The notes below the pieces were generated by a model. The model worked only from the letters and a program-made list of their open reading frames with translations, made no database searches and was not told the origin of the DNA. A program made the translations under genes and the position numbers. Below are positions 44,627 to 52,431 of a stretch of DNA of 64,000 nt, one piece after another. Positions within the stretch are counted from its first letter, which is position 1. Every line of letters starts with the position of its first letter. Source of the stretch: Dokdonella_A soli (lineage in GTDB: Bacteria > Pseudomonadota > Gammaproteobacteria > Xanthomonadales > Rhodanobacteraceae); NCBI RefSeq assembly GCF_039523175.1, contig NZ_BAAAEU010000010.1, forward strand, positions 62,001 to 126,000. The letters are read 5' to 3'.

Positions 44627-45340
44627 TCAGCGCGTGCCGAGCACCACGATGGTCTTGCCGGCCACCGAGATCATGCCCTGTTCCTCGAGTTGCTTGAGCA
44701 CGCGACCGACCATCTCGCGCGAGCAGCCGACGATGCGGCTGATCTCCTGGCGCGAGATGCGGATCTGCTTGCCGCTCGGGTGGGTCATCGCGTCCGGTTC
44801 CTCGATCAGATCGAGCAGGGTCTTGGCAACGCGGCCGGTCACGTCCATGAACGCAAGGCGGCTGACCTTGCGCGAGGTATGCAGCAACCGGTTGGTCAGC
44901 TGCGAGCCGATCGCGAACAGGATCTTCGGACACTCGTCGCGCAGCGGCCCCTCGAACAGGTTGAACATGCGTTCGTAGCCGATCTCGGCGAGCTCACACG
45001 GCGTGCGCGTGCGCACCATGACCTCGCGGCGCGGCGTCTCGACGAACAGGCCCATCTCGCCAATGAATTCGCCACGGTTCAGGTAGGCGAGGATCAATTC
45101 GCGACCTTCCTCGTCTTCCGAGGAGACGGTCAGCGAACCGTCGATCACGTAATAGAGGATGTTTGCCGAGTCGCCAGGCCGGATGATCGCGGTCTTGCTG
45201 GCGTACCGGCGGCGGTGGCATGCACCGAGGAAGCGCTCCATCGCGGCGCGATCCGGGGTCAGCATCGGCGGTGCCTGGACACGGTTCACTTCACGCTGCA
45301 GCGTGTAACGAAAATCTGCGATCTTGCCTTGTGCTTCCAC
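44627..45340 (-). CDS. clp: Crp-family global regulator Clp
   Basis: A 237-residue Crp/Fnr protein. An N-terminal cyclic-nucleotide fold (about 30-150; GEFIGEMGLFVETPRREVMV) joins a dimer helix and a C-terminal HTH with SRQEISRIVGCSREMVGRVL. RPGDSANILYYVIDGS and YERMFNLFEG are close to Xanthomonas Clp, which binds c-di-GMP and then loses DNA affinity. The start is GTG with AGAAGGGG upstream. The gene is divergent from speD, as in Xanthomonas. Ligand preference is not readable from sequence. Confidence 0.9.
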   Translation of the reverse strand: MEAQGKIADFRYTLQREVNRVQAPPMLTPDRAAMERFLGACHRRRYASKTAIIRPGDSANILYYVIDGSLTVSSEDEEGRELILAYLNRGEFIGEMGLFVETPRREVMVRTRTPCELAEIGYERMFNLFEGPLRDECPKILFAIGSQLTNRLLHTSRKVSRLAFMDVTGRVAKTLLDLIEEPDAMTHPSGKQIRISRQEISRIVGCSREMVGRVLKQLEEQGMISVAGKTIVVLGTR

Positions 45341-45387
45341 TCAGGCCCCTTCTTCGTCCGATCGCGGCGGGTGCCGCGTCGCGACGG

Positions 45388-45409
45388 AACGTACGGAAAT
45401 CCATACGTT
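45388..45409. promoter_or_regulatory. 22-bp near-perfect palindrome upstream of clp
   Basis: AACGTACGGA-AA-TCCATACGTT has 10-bp arms with one mismatch. It lies 48 bases before the clp start in the clp/speD divergent region. It could be an operator or an mRNA hairpin in the clp leader. It does not match the Crp consensus. Confidence 0.45.
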
Positions 45410-45579
45410 TGCGAGCCCGGCGCGAGTAGACGTTGCCACAGTTTATTGCAAATCGTGCCACGCGTGCGGATTCGCGCTCGCGGTTTCATCGCGGTGCCGC
45501 TTGGCCCATAATCCGCGCCCCCGGCGAGCGTGTACGCCGTGCCGGGATTCTGTTGTCGTCCGTATCGAGGTAGGCCGCC

Positions 45580-46365
45580 GTGGTCAAACCAATTCCGCGC
45601 TTGCAGCTGCAAGGTTTCAACAACCTGACAAAAGCGCTCAGCTTCAACATCTACGACATCTGCTATGCGGTGTCGGAGGACCAGCGCCAGCGCTACATCG
45701 AGTACATCGACGAGCAGTACGACTCGGACCGCCTGACCCAGATTCTGACGGATGTCGCCGACATCATCGGCGCGAACATCCTGAACATCGCGCGCCAGGA
45801 CTACGACCCGCAGGGCGCCTCGGTGACGATCCTGATCTCCGAGCACCCGATCGTCGAGAAGCTCGGCCGCGACATGATCTCGGACGCGGTGGTCGCGCAC
45901 CTGGACAAGAGCCACATCACGGTGCACACCTATCCGGAGACGCACCCGCACAACGGCATCGCGACGTTCCGAGCCGACATCGACGTGGCCACCTGCGGCG
46001 TGATCTCGCCGCTGAAGGCATTGAACTTCCTGATCGACAGCTTCGAGTCCGACATCGTCACGATGGACTACCGTGTGCGCGGTTTCACCCGCGACGTGAA
46101 GGGCCGCAAGCACTACATCGACCACAAGATCAACTCGATCCAGGATTATCTGGCCAAGCACATCCGCCAGAAATACGAGATGTTCGACGTCAACGTCTAC
46201 CAGGAAAACATCTTCCATACGAAGATGCACATCAAGGACTTCGACCTCGACACCTACCTGTTCGAGGCGAACGCGGACGACCTCTCGTTCAAGGAGCGCC
46301 AGCGCATCGAGCTGCTGCTGAAGCGCGAGATCGAGGAGCTGTTCCACGGTCGCAATTTGATGTAG
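45580..46365 (+). CDS. speD: S-adenosylmethionine decarboxylase proenzyme (long bacterial type)
   Basis: Makes decarboxylated SAM, the aminopropyl donor for spermidine. The 261 residues match the E. coli-type enzyme. LDKSHITVHTYPETHPHNG contains the self-cleavage site Lys110-Ser111, whose serine becomes the pyruvoyl group. IDVATCG and SIQDYLAKHIRQKYEMFDVN also match. The start is GTG with GAGG upstream. CATAAT at 45507-45512 is a possible -10 with a poor -35. speE is not in the window. Confidence 0.96.
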   Translation: MVKPIPRLQLQGFNNLTKALSFNIYDICYAVSEDQRQRYIEYIDEQYDSDRLTQILTDVADIIGANILNIARQDYDPQGASVTILISEHPIVEKLGRDMISDAVVAHLDKSHITVHTYPETHPHNGIATFRADIDVATCGVISPLKALNFLIDSFESDIVTMDYRVRGFTRDVKGRKHYIDHKINSIQDYLAKHIRQKYEMFDVNVYQENIFHTKMHIKDFDLDTYLFEANADDLSFKERQRIELLLKREIEELFHGRNLM

Positions 46366-46378
46366 CCAAAAAGCGACC

Positions 46379-46453
46379 GTAGGAGCGGCTTCAGCCGCGA
46401 TGCTCTTGCTCTGACGCTCACGACAGAGGCATCGCGGCTGAAGCCGCTCCTAC
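46379..46453. repeat. Inverted pair of GTAGGAGCGGCTTCAGCCGC repeats (family E, REP-like)
   Basis: GTAGGAGCGGCTTCAGCCGC plus GATG is followed 27 bases on by its exact reverse complement, CATC plus GCGGCTGAAGCCGCTCCTAC. Each 24-base copy is itself palindromic (GCGGCT and AGCCGC). Such BIME-type pairs are common in Xanthomonadales and Pseudomonas. It lies between convergent speD and coq7. A single worn copy is at 51895. Confidence 0.85.
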
Positions 46454-46501
46454 AGATGCAGGAGTTCTTGCGGCGGTCCCGCGAAAGCCAGTGCATCGCG
46501 C

Positions 46502-47146
46502 TCACAGCCGATACGCGACCGTCTTCATCACATTCGAGGCAAAACGCATCAGCGTCGGGATGGGCGGCGGCAGTTCCACGGCGCCGGCGGCCTGCGCGGT
46601 GCGGGCGTGGCGCGCCTCGTCATCCTTCATGCGCGCGACGATCGCCCGGCTGCGCTCGTCGCCGGGCGGCAGCGTTTCCAGATGCTCGCCGAGGTGGGCC
46701 TCGACCTGACGCTCGGTCTCGACCACGAAACCGAGGCTGAGCCGGTCGCCGACGATGCCGGCGGCCGCGCCGATCGCATAGGCGCCGGCGTACCAGAGCG
46801 GATTCAGCAGGCTGACGCGACTGCCGAGTTCATCGAGGCGCTCGCCGCACCAGGCCAGGTGATCGGTTTCCTCGGCGGCCGCCGCAAGCATCTGGGCGCG
46901 CAAGGCCTCATTGCGCGCGACCTTGGCCTGGCCGAAATACAGCGCCTGCGCGCAGACCTCGCCGACATGGTTCACGCGCATCAGGCCGGCGGCATGGCGT
47001 CGTGCGGAATCGTCGAGATCGGCCTCGGGAAGGTCGCCGGCCGGTGACGGCTGCGATGCGACCGGCGTCGAGACGAATACGGTTTCGAGCGCGCGTTCGA
47101 TCTCGACGAACGTGCGATCCAGTGGCGAAAGCGTGCGCAAGGTCAT
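46502..47146 (-). CDS. coq7: 3-demethoxyubiquinol 3-hydroxylase
   Basis: Di-iron hydroxylase late in ubiquinone synthesis. The 214 residues have the ligand set: Glu in MRVNHVGEVCAQ, EExxH in AEETDHLAWC, Glu in the VVETERQVEAHL helix, and ExxH in KDDEARHARTA. The hydrophobic LWYAGAYAIGAAAGIVGD segment is typical. The ATG overlaps the stop of the upstream GlcF-like gene (ATGA), so the pair is translationally coupled. Confidence 0.94.
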   Translation of the reverse strand: MTLRTLSPLDRTFVEIERALETVFVSTPVASQPSPAGDLPEADLDDSARRHAAGLMRVNHVGEVCAQALYFGQAKVARNEALRAQMLAAAAEETDHLAWCGERLDELGSRVSLLNPLWYAGAYAIGAAAGIVGDRLSLGFVVETERQVEAHLGEHLETLPPGDERSRAIVARMKDDEARHARTAQAAGAVELPPPIPTLMRFASNVMKTVAYRL

Positions 47147-48375
47147 GACGCGGCATTGTCCAGTTGTTGCGCGAGCAATGCCAGCGGATGCAGCACCGGA
47201 ATGCCCGCGGCACGTTCGCGCAGGCCGTTGCCGAGATGGATGCGGCAGCCGATGTTGGTGGTCAGCAGCAGATCGGGCGACAACGCCCGCGCCTGGTCGA
47301 GTTTCTCGCTGCGCAGACGATCCGCGAAATCCGCATGCTCGAGGAAATAGCTGCCGGCCGCGCCACAGCAGCGCGGCTGTTCCGGCAGCGTCAGCACCGC
47401 GAGCTGCGGGATCCGCGCAAGCAACGTGCGGATCGATGCAACCGCGCCGACCACATTGACCTGCGTGCACGGCAGATGCAGCGCAGCACGTACGGGCAGC
47501 GGCCGGAAGCGCAGCGTCGCGAAACCGGGGTCGGCGGCCAGGAATGCATGCAGATCCATCGCGCGTTGCGCGGTGCCGGCCAGCACCTGGTCGCGCAGGT
47601 CGCCGTAGCAGCCGCTGGCGCTGACCAGCACGATCTCGGCGTCGGTCGCCGCCAGCGCCGCTCGCGTTGCCGTGGCCTGGGTTTGTGCGGAAGCGATGTC
47701 GCCGGCGTGTCGCGGCAGCGCGCCGCAGCAGTGCGTGCCAGCGGCCTCGACGACCTCGTAACCAAGGGTTTCGAGCAGGCAGCGGCTGGCGGCGAGCGTG
47801 TCGCGGTCGTAGACGCTCGCGACACAGCCGCGGAACAGCGCGACGCGTCCGCGTGTGCCTGTGGCGGACTTCGTTGCGGCAAAGCGGGCAGCGCGCGGCA
47901 GCGCCGGTTGCGCCGCGGCAAGCCGCCGCCAGTTCGAATTTTTCGGCAGCAGGTGCGCCAGTACAGGCAGCCAGTGCCCGGTGCGCAGTGCAGCGCCGAC
48001 GCGCGCAAGCGCGGTCAGCCTCAGTGGATCGCGCAGCCAGCGCAGCAGCGGTCCGGGTGCGGGGCGTGCCCCGACGAGCCCGGCACGTGCACCGACCAGG
48101 ATCTCGTCGTACCTGACCTGCGAGGGGCAGACCTTCTGGCAGGACAGACACCCCAGACAATGGTCGAGATGGGCCAACGCGGTCGGCGACGGCGCCAGCG
48201 CGCCGGTCGTCAACGCCCGTGCCAGCGCGATGCGCCCGCGCGGCGATTCGGCTTCGATGTTCTCGAGCCGATAAGTCGGGCAGTGCGGCAGGCACAGGCC
48301 GCACATCACGCATTGATCGATCAGGGCCAGCAGGCGCGCGTCGGCCGCGGGCAGGGCCGGAGCAGGGGTGGACAT
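47143..48375 (-). CDS. GlcF/LutA-like iron-sulfur oxidoreductase subunit
   Basis: About 410 residues. Two 4Fe-4S motifs near the N-terminus (CVMCGLCLPHCPTY and CLGCLSCQKVCPSQ) are followed by two CCG domains (TCCGALPRHAG-type GTHCCGALP, and EQPRCCGAAGSYFL). This is the layout of glycolate oxidase subunit GlcF. No GlcD/GlcE is adjacent; the upstream neighbour is rplM, so its partner and substrate are uncertain. The start could also be ATG 48384 or GTG 48402; none has a strong ribosome-binding site. Confidence 0.8.
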   Translation of the reverse strand: MSTPAPALPAADARLLALIDQCVMCGLCLPHCPTYRLENIEAESPRGRIALARALTTGALAPSPTALAHLDHCLGCLSCQKVCPSQVRYDEILVGARAGLVGARPAPGPLLRWLRDPLRLTALARVGAALRTGHWLPVLAHLLPKNSNWRRLAAAQPALPRAARFAATKSATGTRGRVALFRGCVASVYDRDTLAASRCLLETLGYEVVEAAGTHCCGALPRHAGDIASAQTQATATRAALAATDAEIVLVSASGCYGDLRDQVLAGTAQRAMDLHAFLAADPGFATLRFRPLPVRAALHLPCTQVNVVGAVASIRTLLARIPQLAVLTLPEQPRCCGAAGSYFLEHADFADRLRSEKLDQARALSPDLLLTTNIGCRIHLGNGLRERAAGIPVLHPLALLAQQLDNAAS

Positions 48376-48431
48376 GGGATTCATGCTATCATTGCCGATC
48401 ACGTTGACAGGCGGTGCCTCGTGCCCGGCTG

Positions 48432-48460
48432 TTGCCAGCCGCGGGCTGTTCCGCTATCCT
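48432..48460 (+). promoter_or_regulatory. Sigma70-type promoter of rplM-rpsI
   Basis: TTGCCA, 17 bases, TATCCT. This agrees with the consensus at 5 of 6 and 4 of 6 positions with ideal spacing, and lies about 57 bases upstream of the rplM ATG. Confidence 0.6.
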
Positions 48461-48517
48461 CCCGCGCCCTCATTTATGACGAGCCCGTTTCCAGGGCCCA
48501 GCCAGAGTCTTTCGGAT

Positions 48518-48952
48518 ATGAAAACGATCAGCGCCAAGGCAGAAGGCGTCAAACGCGATTGGTACGTGGTCGACGCCACCGACAAGACGCTCGGCCGTCT
48601 GTGCACCGAACTCGCGCATCGCCTGCGCGGCAAGCACAAGCCGATCTACACCCCGCACGTGGATACCGGCGATTACCTCGTCGTGATCAACGCGGAGAAG
48701 ATCGCGGTCACCGGCAACAAGCTGGAAGACAAGAACTATCACCGCTTCACCGGTTACGTCGGCAACCTCAAGACCACTTCGCTCAAGGACATGCTGGCCA
48801 AGCATCCGGAGCGCGTGATCGAGATCGGCGTCAAGGGCATGCTGCCGAAGAACCCGCTGGGTCGTGCGATGTATCGCAAGCTCAAGGTCTACGCCGGCGC
48901 GAATCACCCGCACACCGCCCAGCAGCCGCAGGTGCTGGACATCAAGGCGTAA
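48518..48952 (+). CDS. rplM: 50S ribosomal protein L13
   Basis: A 144-residue L13. The start at MKTISAKAEGVKRDWYVVDA follows the family; the longer frame upstream lies in the leader. LGRLCTELAHRLRGKHKPIY, GDYLVVINAEKIAVTGNK, LKDMLAKHPERVIEIGVKGM and LPKNPLGRAMYRKLKVYAG are standard. It is in an operon with rpsI; the 66-base spacer holds a small hairpin. Confidence 0.98.
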   Translation: MKTISAKAEGVKRDWYVVDATDKTLGRLCTELAHRLRGKHKPIYTPHVDTGDYLVVINAEKIAVTGNKLEDKNYHRFTGYVGNLKTTSLKDMLAKHPERVIEIGVKGMLPKNPLGRAMYRKLKVYAGANHPHTAQQPQVLDIKA

Positions 48953-48972
48953 TGCGATTCCCTCGCAAGAGC

Positions 48973-48990
48973 CCGCACATCCTTGTGCGG
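48973..48990 (+). promoter_or_regulatory. Hairpin between rplM and rpsI
   Basis: CCGCACA-TCCT-TGTGCGG, a perfect 7-bp stem with a 4-base loop. No U-run follows, so it is not a terminator. It could be an RNA-stability or regulatory element. Confidence 0.3.
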
Positions 48991-49018
48991 ACTTCTCAAC
49001 GAAAAGCATAGAACTCAC

Positions 49019-49411
49019 ATGGCTACTCAGCAGAACTACGGCACCGGCCGTCGCAAGTCCTCCGCAGCACGCGTGTTCCTGCGCAAGGGCAGCGGCAGCA
49101 TCGTCGTGAACGGCAAGCCGCTCGACGATTTCTTCGGCCGCGAGACCTCGCGCATGATCGTGCGCCAGCCGCTCGAACTGACCCAGAATCATGACAAGTT
49201 CGACGTCCTGGTTACGGTCGAGGGCGGCGGCATGACCGGCCAGGCTGGCGCGATCCGCCTCGGCATCGCCCGCGCGCTGGTCGAGTACGACGAGACGCTG
49301 AAGTCGCCGCTGCGCAAGGCCGGGTTCATGACCCGTGACGCGCGCGAGGTCGAGCGCAAGAAGGTCGGCCTGCACAAGGCGCGCCGCGCGACGCAGTACT
49401 CGAAGCGCTAA
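49019..49411 (+). CDS. rpsI: 30S ribosomal protein S9
   Basis: A 130-residue S9. NYGTGRRKSSAARVFLRKGS opens it, GQAGAIRLGIARALVEYD is the core, and it ends in the conserved KKVGLHKARRATQYSKR, whose terminal Lys-Arg reaches the P-site tRNA. It lies just upstream of tRNA-Gln. Confidence 0.98.
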   Translation: MATQQNYGTGRRKSSAARVFLRKGSGSIVVNGKPLDDFFGRETSRMIVRQPLELTQNHDKFDVLVTVEGGGMTGQAGAIRLGIARALVEYDETLKSPLRKAGFMTRDAREVERKKVGLHKARRATQYSKR

Positions 49412-49422
49412 ACTGACTGCAC

Positions 49423-49497
49423 AGCCCCGTCGCCAAGCGGTAAGGCACCTGACTCTGACTCAGGCATTCGGTGGTTCGAATCCATCCGGGGCTGCCA
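49423..49497 (+). tRNA. tRNA-Gln, anticodon CUG
   Basis: 75 bases with encoded CCA. The acceptor arm AGCCCCG pairs with CGGGGCT; the D stem is GCC/GGC; the anticodon stem CCTGA/TCAGG encloses CTCTGAC, giving anticodon CTG; the T loop has GTTCGAATC. It decodes CAG, the main Gln codon expected in a GC-rich genome. It starts 11 bases after rpsI and may be transcribed with it. Confidence 0.93.
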
Positions 49498-49546
49498 AAC
49501 TCGATCCGGCTGCACCGATCCGCAGTGCAATCCCGGACAGTCAAAC

Positions 49547-49572
49547 AAAAACCCGCCATCTGGCGGGTTTTT
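49547..49572. terminator. Bidirectional intrinsic terminator
   Basis: AAAAACCCGCCA-TC-TGGCGGGTTTTT: a 7-bp GC-rich stem flanked by A5 and T5, so it works on both strands. It ends the rpsI/tRNA-Gln transcript and the opposite IPTL-CTERM gene, whose stop is at 49578. Confidence 0.85.
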
Positions 49573-49577
49573 GCGTT

Positions 49578-51122
49578 TCAAGGAACGCCGGACGACCGGC
49601 TGTCGACCCTTGTGTCCCGCCGCTGTCGTTGGCGCGCTTGCGTGCCTGACGCCAACGCGGCGAGCAGACCTGCCAGCAGGGCCATCATCCATTGCGACAG
49701 CGTCGGCACCGGTGTCTGCACGAATGGCAATGCCTGCTGTTCGAACGCGCCGATATCCGCCGCCGCGCCGTACACGCGTGGGTAACCAGCGCCGCGCTGG
49801 TCGAAGGACAGGTTCGCGGAATTGTTGCCCACGTCGACGGCTGGGCTGCCGCGCAGCAGCGCATGCGTCCTTGTCGGGCCCCCGTTGTCCGCCAGAACGC
49901 CGAGCAACGGGTCGGTATTCAATGTGCCGGCTGGCAACGCGACATTCGGTCCGCTGGTACCGATCAGGTTGCCGCCGCCGCTGATCGTCAGCGCGGCGGG
50001 GTCCTGCAACTCGGCGAACTGGCCGCCGCCCGTGCTGTTGCCGAACACGATGCTGCTTTGCAGGTTCGCGCTCGGCATCGCGAGCCAGATCCCGCCGCCA
50101 CCGGCTTCGGCATGATTCGCCGTGATCGTGCTGTTGCCGAGATCGATCGTTGCGGGCCAGCGCAGGAACAGGCCGCCGCCGATCTCGCTGGCCGCGACAT
50201 TGCCGGAGATCGTGCTGTTCGATACGGAGATGCTGTTGAACGCGGCGATCCCGCCAGCGCGCCCCTGGCTGACGTTCGAATCGATCGTCGAGCCGGCGAT
50301 GCTGCCGCCGCGCACTGCAATGACGCCACCTGCAATGTCGTAGCTGGTGCGGCCGGGTTTGACGCGGTGTTCGGCGCGGTTGCCGGTCACCGTGCTGTCG
50401 GTGAATTGCATCTGATAGACGAACGCCGCACCGCCGAAAGCCGCAGTGCCGGCATCTTCGTGCACACCGTTGGCAACGTTGCCGGAAAGCGTGCTGTTCG
50501 ACAGCGTCAGCGAATACGCGTAGATGGCGCCGCCATAGGCACCCTCACCGCCGGCGTAGCAGTTCCTGACAGTCGCGTCCTCGAGCGCCACATAAGCGGC
50601 CGAGGCGACGCAGCCGCCACCTGCGACGTTGAAGCCGGTCGCACGGTTGCGGCCGTTCTGGATCGTCATTGCGCGCAGGGTCAGCGTGCCGCGGCCGGGA
50701 TGGATGAAGACGCGGTCGGTGGCGTTGCCGTCGATCGTCAGCGCGGAGCGTCCCGGACCTATCAGGGTCAGGTTGTTGCGACGAACCGGGATCGCGCCGG
50801 TCTGCAGCGTGATCGTTCCACAGGTGAGCGCGGTCAGGTCGATCGTGTCGCCGTCACCGGCGGCGCCGATCGCGGCGCGCAGGCTGCCGGCACCGGAATC
50901 GGCGCAATTGACGACGGGCCACGTGGCGGCCGGCGCGGGAGCGCTGCGGCTGTATCGCGTCGGAAACTGCGCGAAGATCCGGCGCGCCGGATCGCTGCGG
51001 ATTCGCACCCACGTGTTGTCGGGGGCCGACATCCCCTGTGTGGGCGACAACGAAGTGGCGGCCAGGGCGGTGGCAAACGCCACCGCCAGCGGCGTGCGCC
51101 GCGAACGGATTGACGCGATCAT
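49578..51122 (-). CDS. Secreted beta-helix protein with IPTL-CTERM sorting signal
   Basis: A 514-residue surface or secreted protein. GGGGGAG precedes the ATG that opens the signal peptide (MIASIRSRRTPLAVAFATAL). The middle is a right-handed parallel beta-helix rich in NSTxSGN and GGG repeats (about 140-420), then choice-of-anchor-Q-like DNGGPTRTHALLRGSPAVDVG and the end QRGAGYPRVYGAADIGAFE-type sequence. The C-terminus VPTLSQWMMALLAGLLAALA plus basic RQRQRR is an IPTL-CTERM signal. The sorting enzyme is unknown and not evident here. Confidence 0.85.
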   Translation of the reverse strand: MIASIRSRRTPLAVAFATALAATSLSPTQGMSAPDNTWVRIRSDPARRIFAQFPTRYSRSAPAPAATWPVVNCADSGAGSLRAAIGAAGDGDTIDLTALTCGTITLQTGAIPVRRNNLTLIGPGRSALTIDGNATDRVFIHPGRGTLTLRAMTIQNGRNRATGFNVAGGGCVASAAYVALEDATVRNCYAGGEGAYGGAIYAYSLTLSNSTLSGNVANGVHEDAGTAAFGGAAFVYQMQFTDSTVTGNRAEHRVKPGRTSYDIAGGVIAVRGGSIAGSTIDSNVSQGRAGGIAAFNSISVSNSTISGNVAASEIGGGLFLRWPATIDLGNSTITANHAEAGGGGIWLAMPSANLQSSIVFGNSTGGGQFAELQDPAALTISGGGNLIGTSGPNVALPAGTLNTDPLLGVLADNGGPTRTHALLRGSPAVDVGNNSANLSFDQRGAGYPRVYGAAADIGAFEQQALPFVQTPVPTLSQWMMALLAGLLAALASGTQARQRQRRDTRVDSRSSGVP

Positions 51123-51222
51123 GCAAGCTCCCCCTTGCGTGATTTCGTGGACAGGATGGTAGGTGGCATGGGAGCACGCTTGCGCGTGCGGGGTCAATCG
51201 CGCAATCCAGGCCGCGGTCCGC

Positions 51223-51867
51223 TCAGCGCATTTCCTCACTGCCAATCAGCACGATGTCGGCCGGCCGTTGCGCGAACAGGCCGACGGTGACCACGCCGGC
51301 GATCTGGTTCAGGTCACGCTCGAGTTCGACCGGTTGCGTGATGCGCAGATGGTGCACGTCGAGGATCCAGTTGCCGTTGTCGGTGACCACGCCGTCACGC
51401 CAGACCGGCTGGCCGCCGCGTTTGACGATCTCGCGTGCGACGTAGCTGCGTGCCATCGGGATCACCTCGACCGGCAACGGGAACCGGCCGAGCACGTCGA
51501 CGCGCTTGCCGGCATCGATGATGCAGACGAAGGTCTTCGCGACCGCGGCGATGATCTTCTCGCGCGTCAACGCGCCGCCGCCACCCTTGATCAGGCATCG
51601 GTGCGCATCGCATTCGTCGGCGCCGTCGACGTACAGCGGAATGTCGCCGGCCGAATTGAGGTCGAGCACCGCGATGCCGCGTTCTTTCAGCAGGCGCGTG
51701 GACTGCTCGGAACTCGACACCGCACCTTCGATCAGATGCTTGCGTTCGGCCAATGCGTCGATGAAGTGCGCGACGGTGGAGCCGGTGCCGACACCCACGA
51801 CCATGCCGTCCTCGACATAGCGCAGGGCAGCGCGGCCGGCGATGCGTTTTTCCTCGTCCTTGGTCAT
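51223..51867 (-). CDS. rpiA: Ribose-5-phosphate isomerase A
   Basis: Interconverts ribose-5-P and ribulose-5-P. The 214 residues have VVGVGTGSTVAHFIDALA, VDGADECDAHRCLIKGGGGA (catalytic Asp region), LTREKIIAAVAKTFVCIIDA and ERDLNQIAGVVTVGLFA, all standard. It converges on no gene; the IPTL gene is upstream on the same strand. It partners rpe functionally. Confidence 0.96.
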   Translation of the reverse strand: MTKDEEKRIAGRAALRYVEDGMVVGVGTGSTVAHFIDALAERKHLIEGAVSSSEQSTRLLKERGIAVLDLNSAGDIPLYVDGADECDAHRCLIKGGGGALTREKIIAAVAKTFVCIIDAGKRVDVLGRFPLPVEVIPMARSYVAREIVKRGGQPVWRDGVVTDNGNWILDVHHLRITQPVELERDLNQIAGVVTVGLFAQRPADIVLIGSEEMR

Positions 51868-51894
51868 TCGTCGTCTCCGGTCATGCGTGGAAAA

Positions 51895-51920
51895 GCATCG
51901 CGGTGGAAGCCGCTGCTACC
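51895..51920. repeat. Single worn family E repeat
   Basis: GCATCGCGGTGGAAGCCGCT plus GCTACC resembles one arm of the pair at 46379-46453 with two changes. It lies between rpiA and the EVE gene. Confidence 0.5.
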
Positions 51921-52374
51921 TTGTTTCGAGGGAAAGGATGCAATCCCATTGCGGCTTCGTCACCGGCAGCACGGACAGGCGGTTGCCGCGGCGGAGCAGC
52001 GAGAATTCATCGAGCTTGGGCAGCTCCTTGAGTTCGGTCAGCGTGATCGTGCGCTTCAGCTTGCGCTTGAACGCGACGTCGACCAGCATCCAGCGCGGAT
52101 TCTCGGTTGTGCTTGCCGGATCGAAATAGTCGCTCTTGCGATCGAACTGGGTCGGATCCGGATACGCCTCGCTGGCGACCTCGGCGATGCCGACGACGCC
52201 GGGCTCCGCACAACTCGAATGGTAGAACAGCACGCCGTCGCCGGGCCGCATGCCATCGCGCATGAAATTGCGCGCCTGGTAGTTGCGCACGCCGGTCCAG
52301 GGCTCGGTCCTGACCCGCGCGAGGTCGTCGATCGAGAACGCGTCGGGCTCCGATTTCATCAGCCAGTAGTGCAT
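51916..52374 (-). CDS. EVE-domain protein
   Basis: A 152-residue protein of the EVE (PUA-like) fold. MHYWLMKSEPDAFSIDDL, WTGVRNYQARNFMRDGMRPG and VLFYHSSCAEPGVVGIAEV are the classical blocks; the MKSEP and YQARNF motifs line the modified-base pocket. Homologues bind modified cytosine or are linked to RNA modification; the ligand here is unknown. It lies 57 bases downstream of fau. Confidence 0.93.
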   Translation of the reverse strand: MHYWLMKSEPDAFSIDDLARVRTEPWTGVRNYQARNFMRDGMRPGDGVLFYHSSCAEPGVVGIAEVASEAYPDPTQFDRKSDYFDPASTTENPRWMLVDVAFKRKLKRTITLTELKELPKLDEFSLLRRGNRLSVLPVTKPQWDCILSLETR

Positions 52375-52431
52375 GGGCGTTTGCCTTCGCCTCGGGATGG
52401 CGCGAACTTTAGCAGCCGCGGCTTGTCGCGA

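Noticed and set aside
46379..46453. Inverted repeat as an insertion-sequence remnant
   Set aside because: No transposase or target duplication; the structure is a standard REP-type pair.
47147..48313. N-terminal extension of coq7 to a 603-residue protein
   Set aside because: The extension is the alternative frame of the GlcF-like gene; Coq7 length and the ATGA overlap fix the start at 47146.
49423..49497. tRNA-Gln as the attachment site of an integrated element
   Set aside because: No integrase or repeated tRNA 3' end is seen downstream; the flanking genes are ordinary.
49692..51113. A 473-codon plus-strand frame opposite the IPTL-CTERM gene
   Set aside because: No ribosome-binding site or domain; the minus-strand protein has a signal peptide, beta-helix repeats and a sorting tail.
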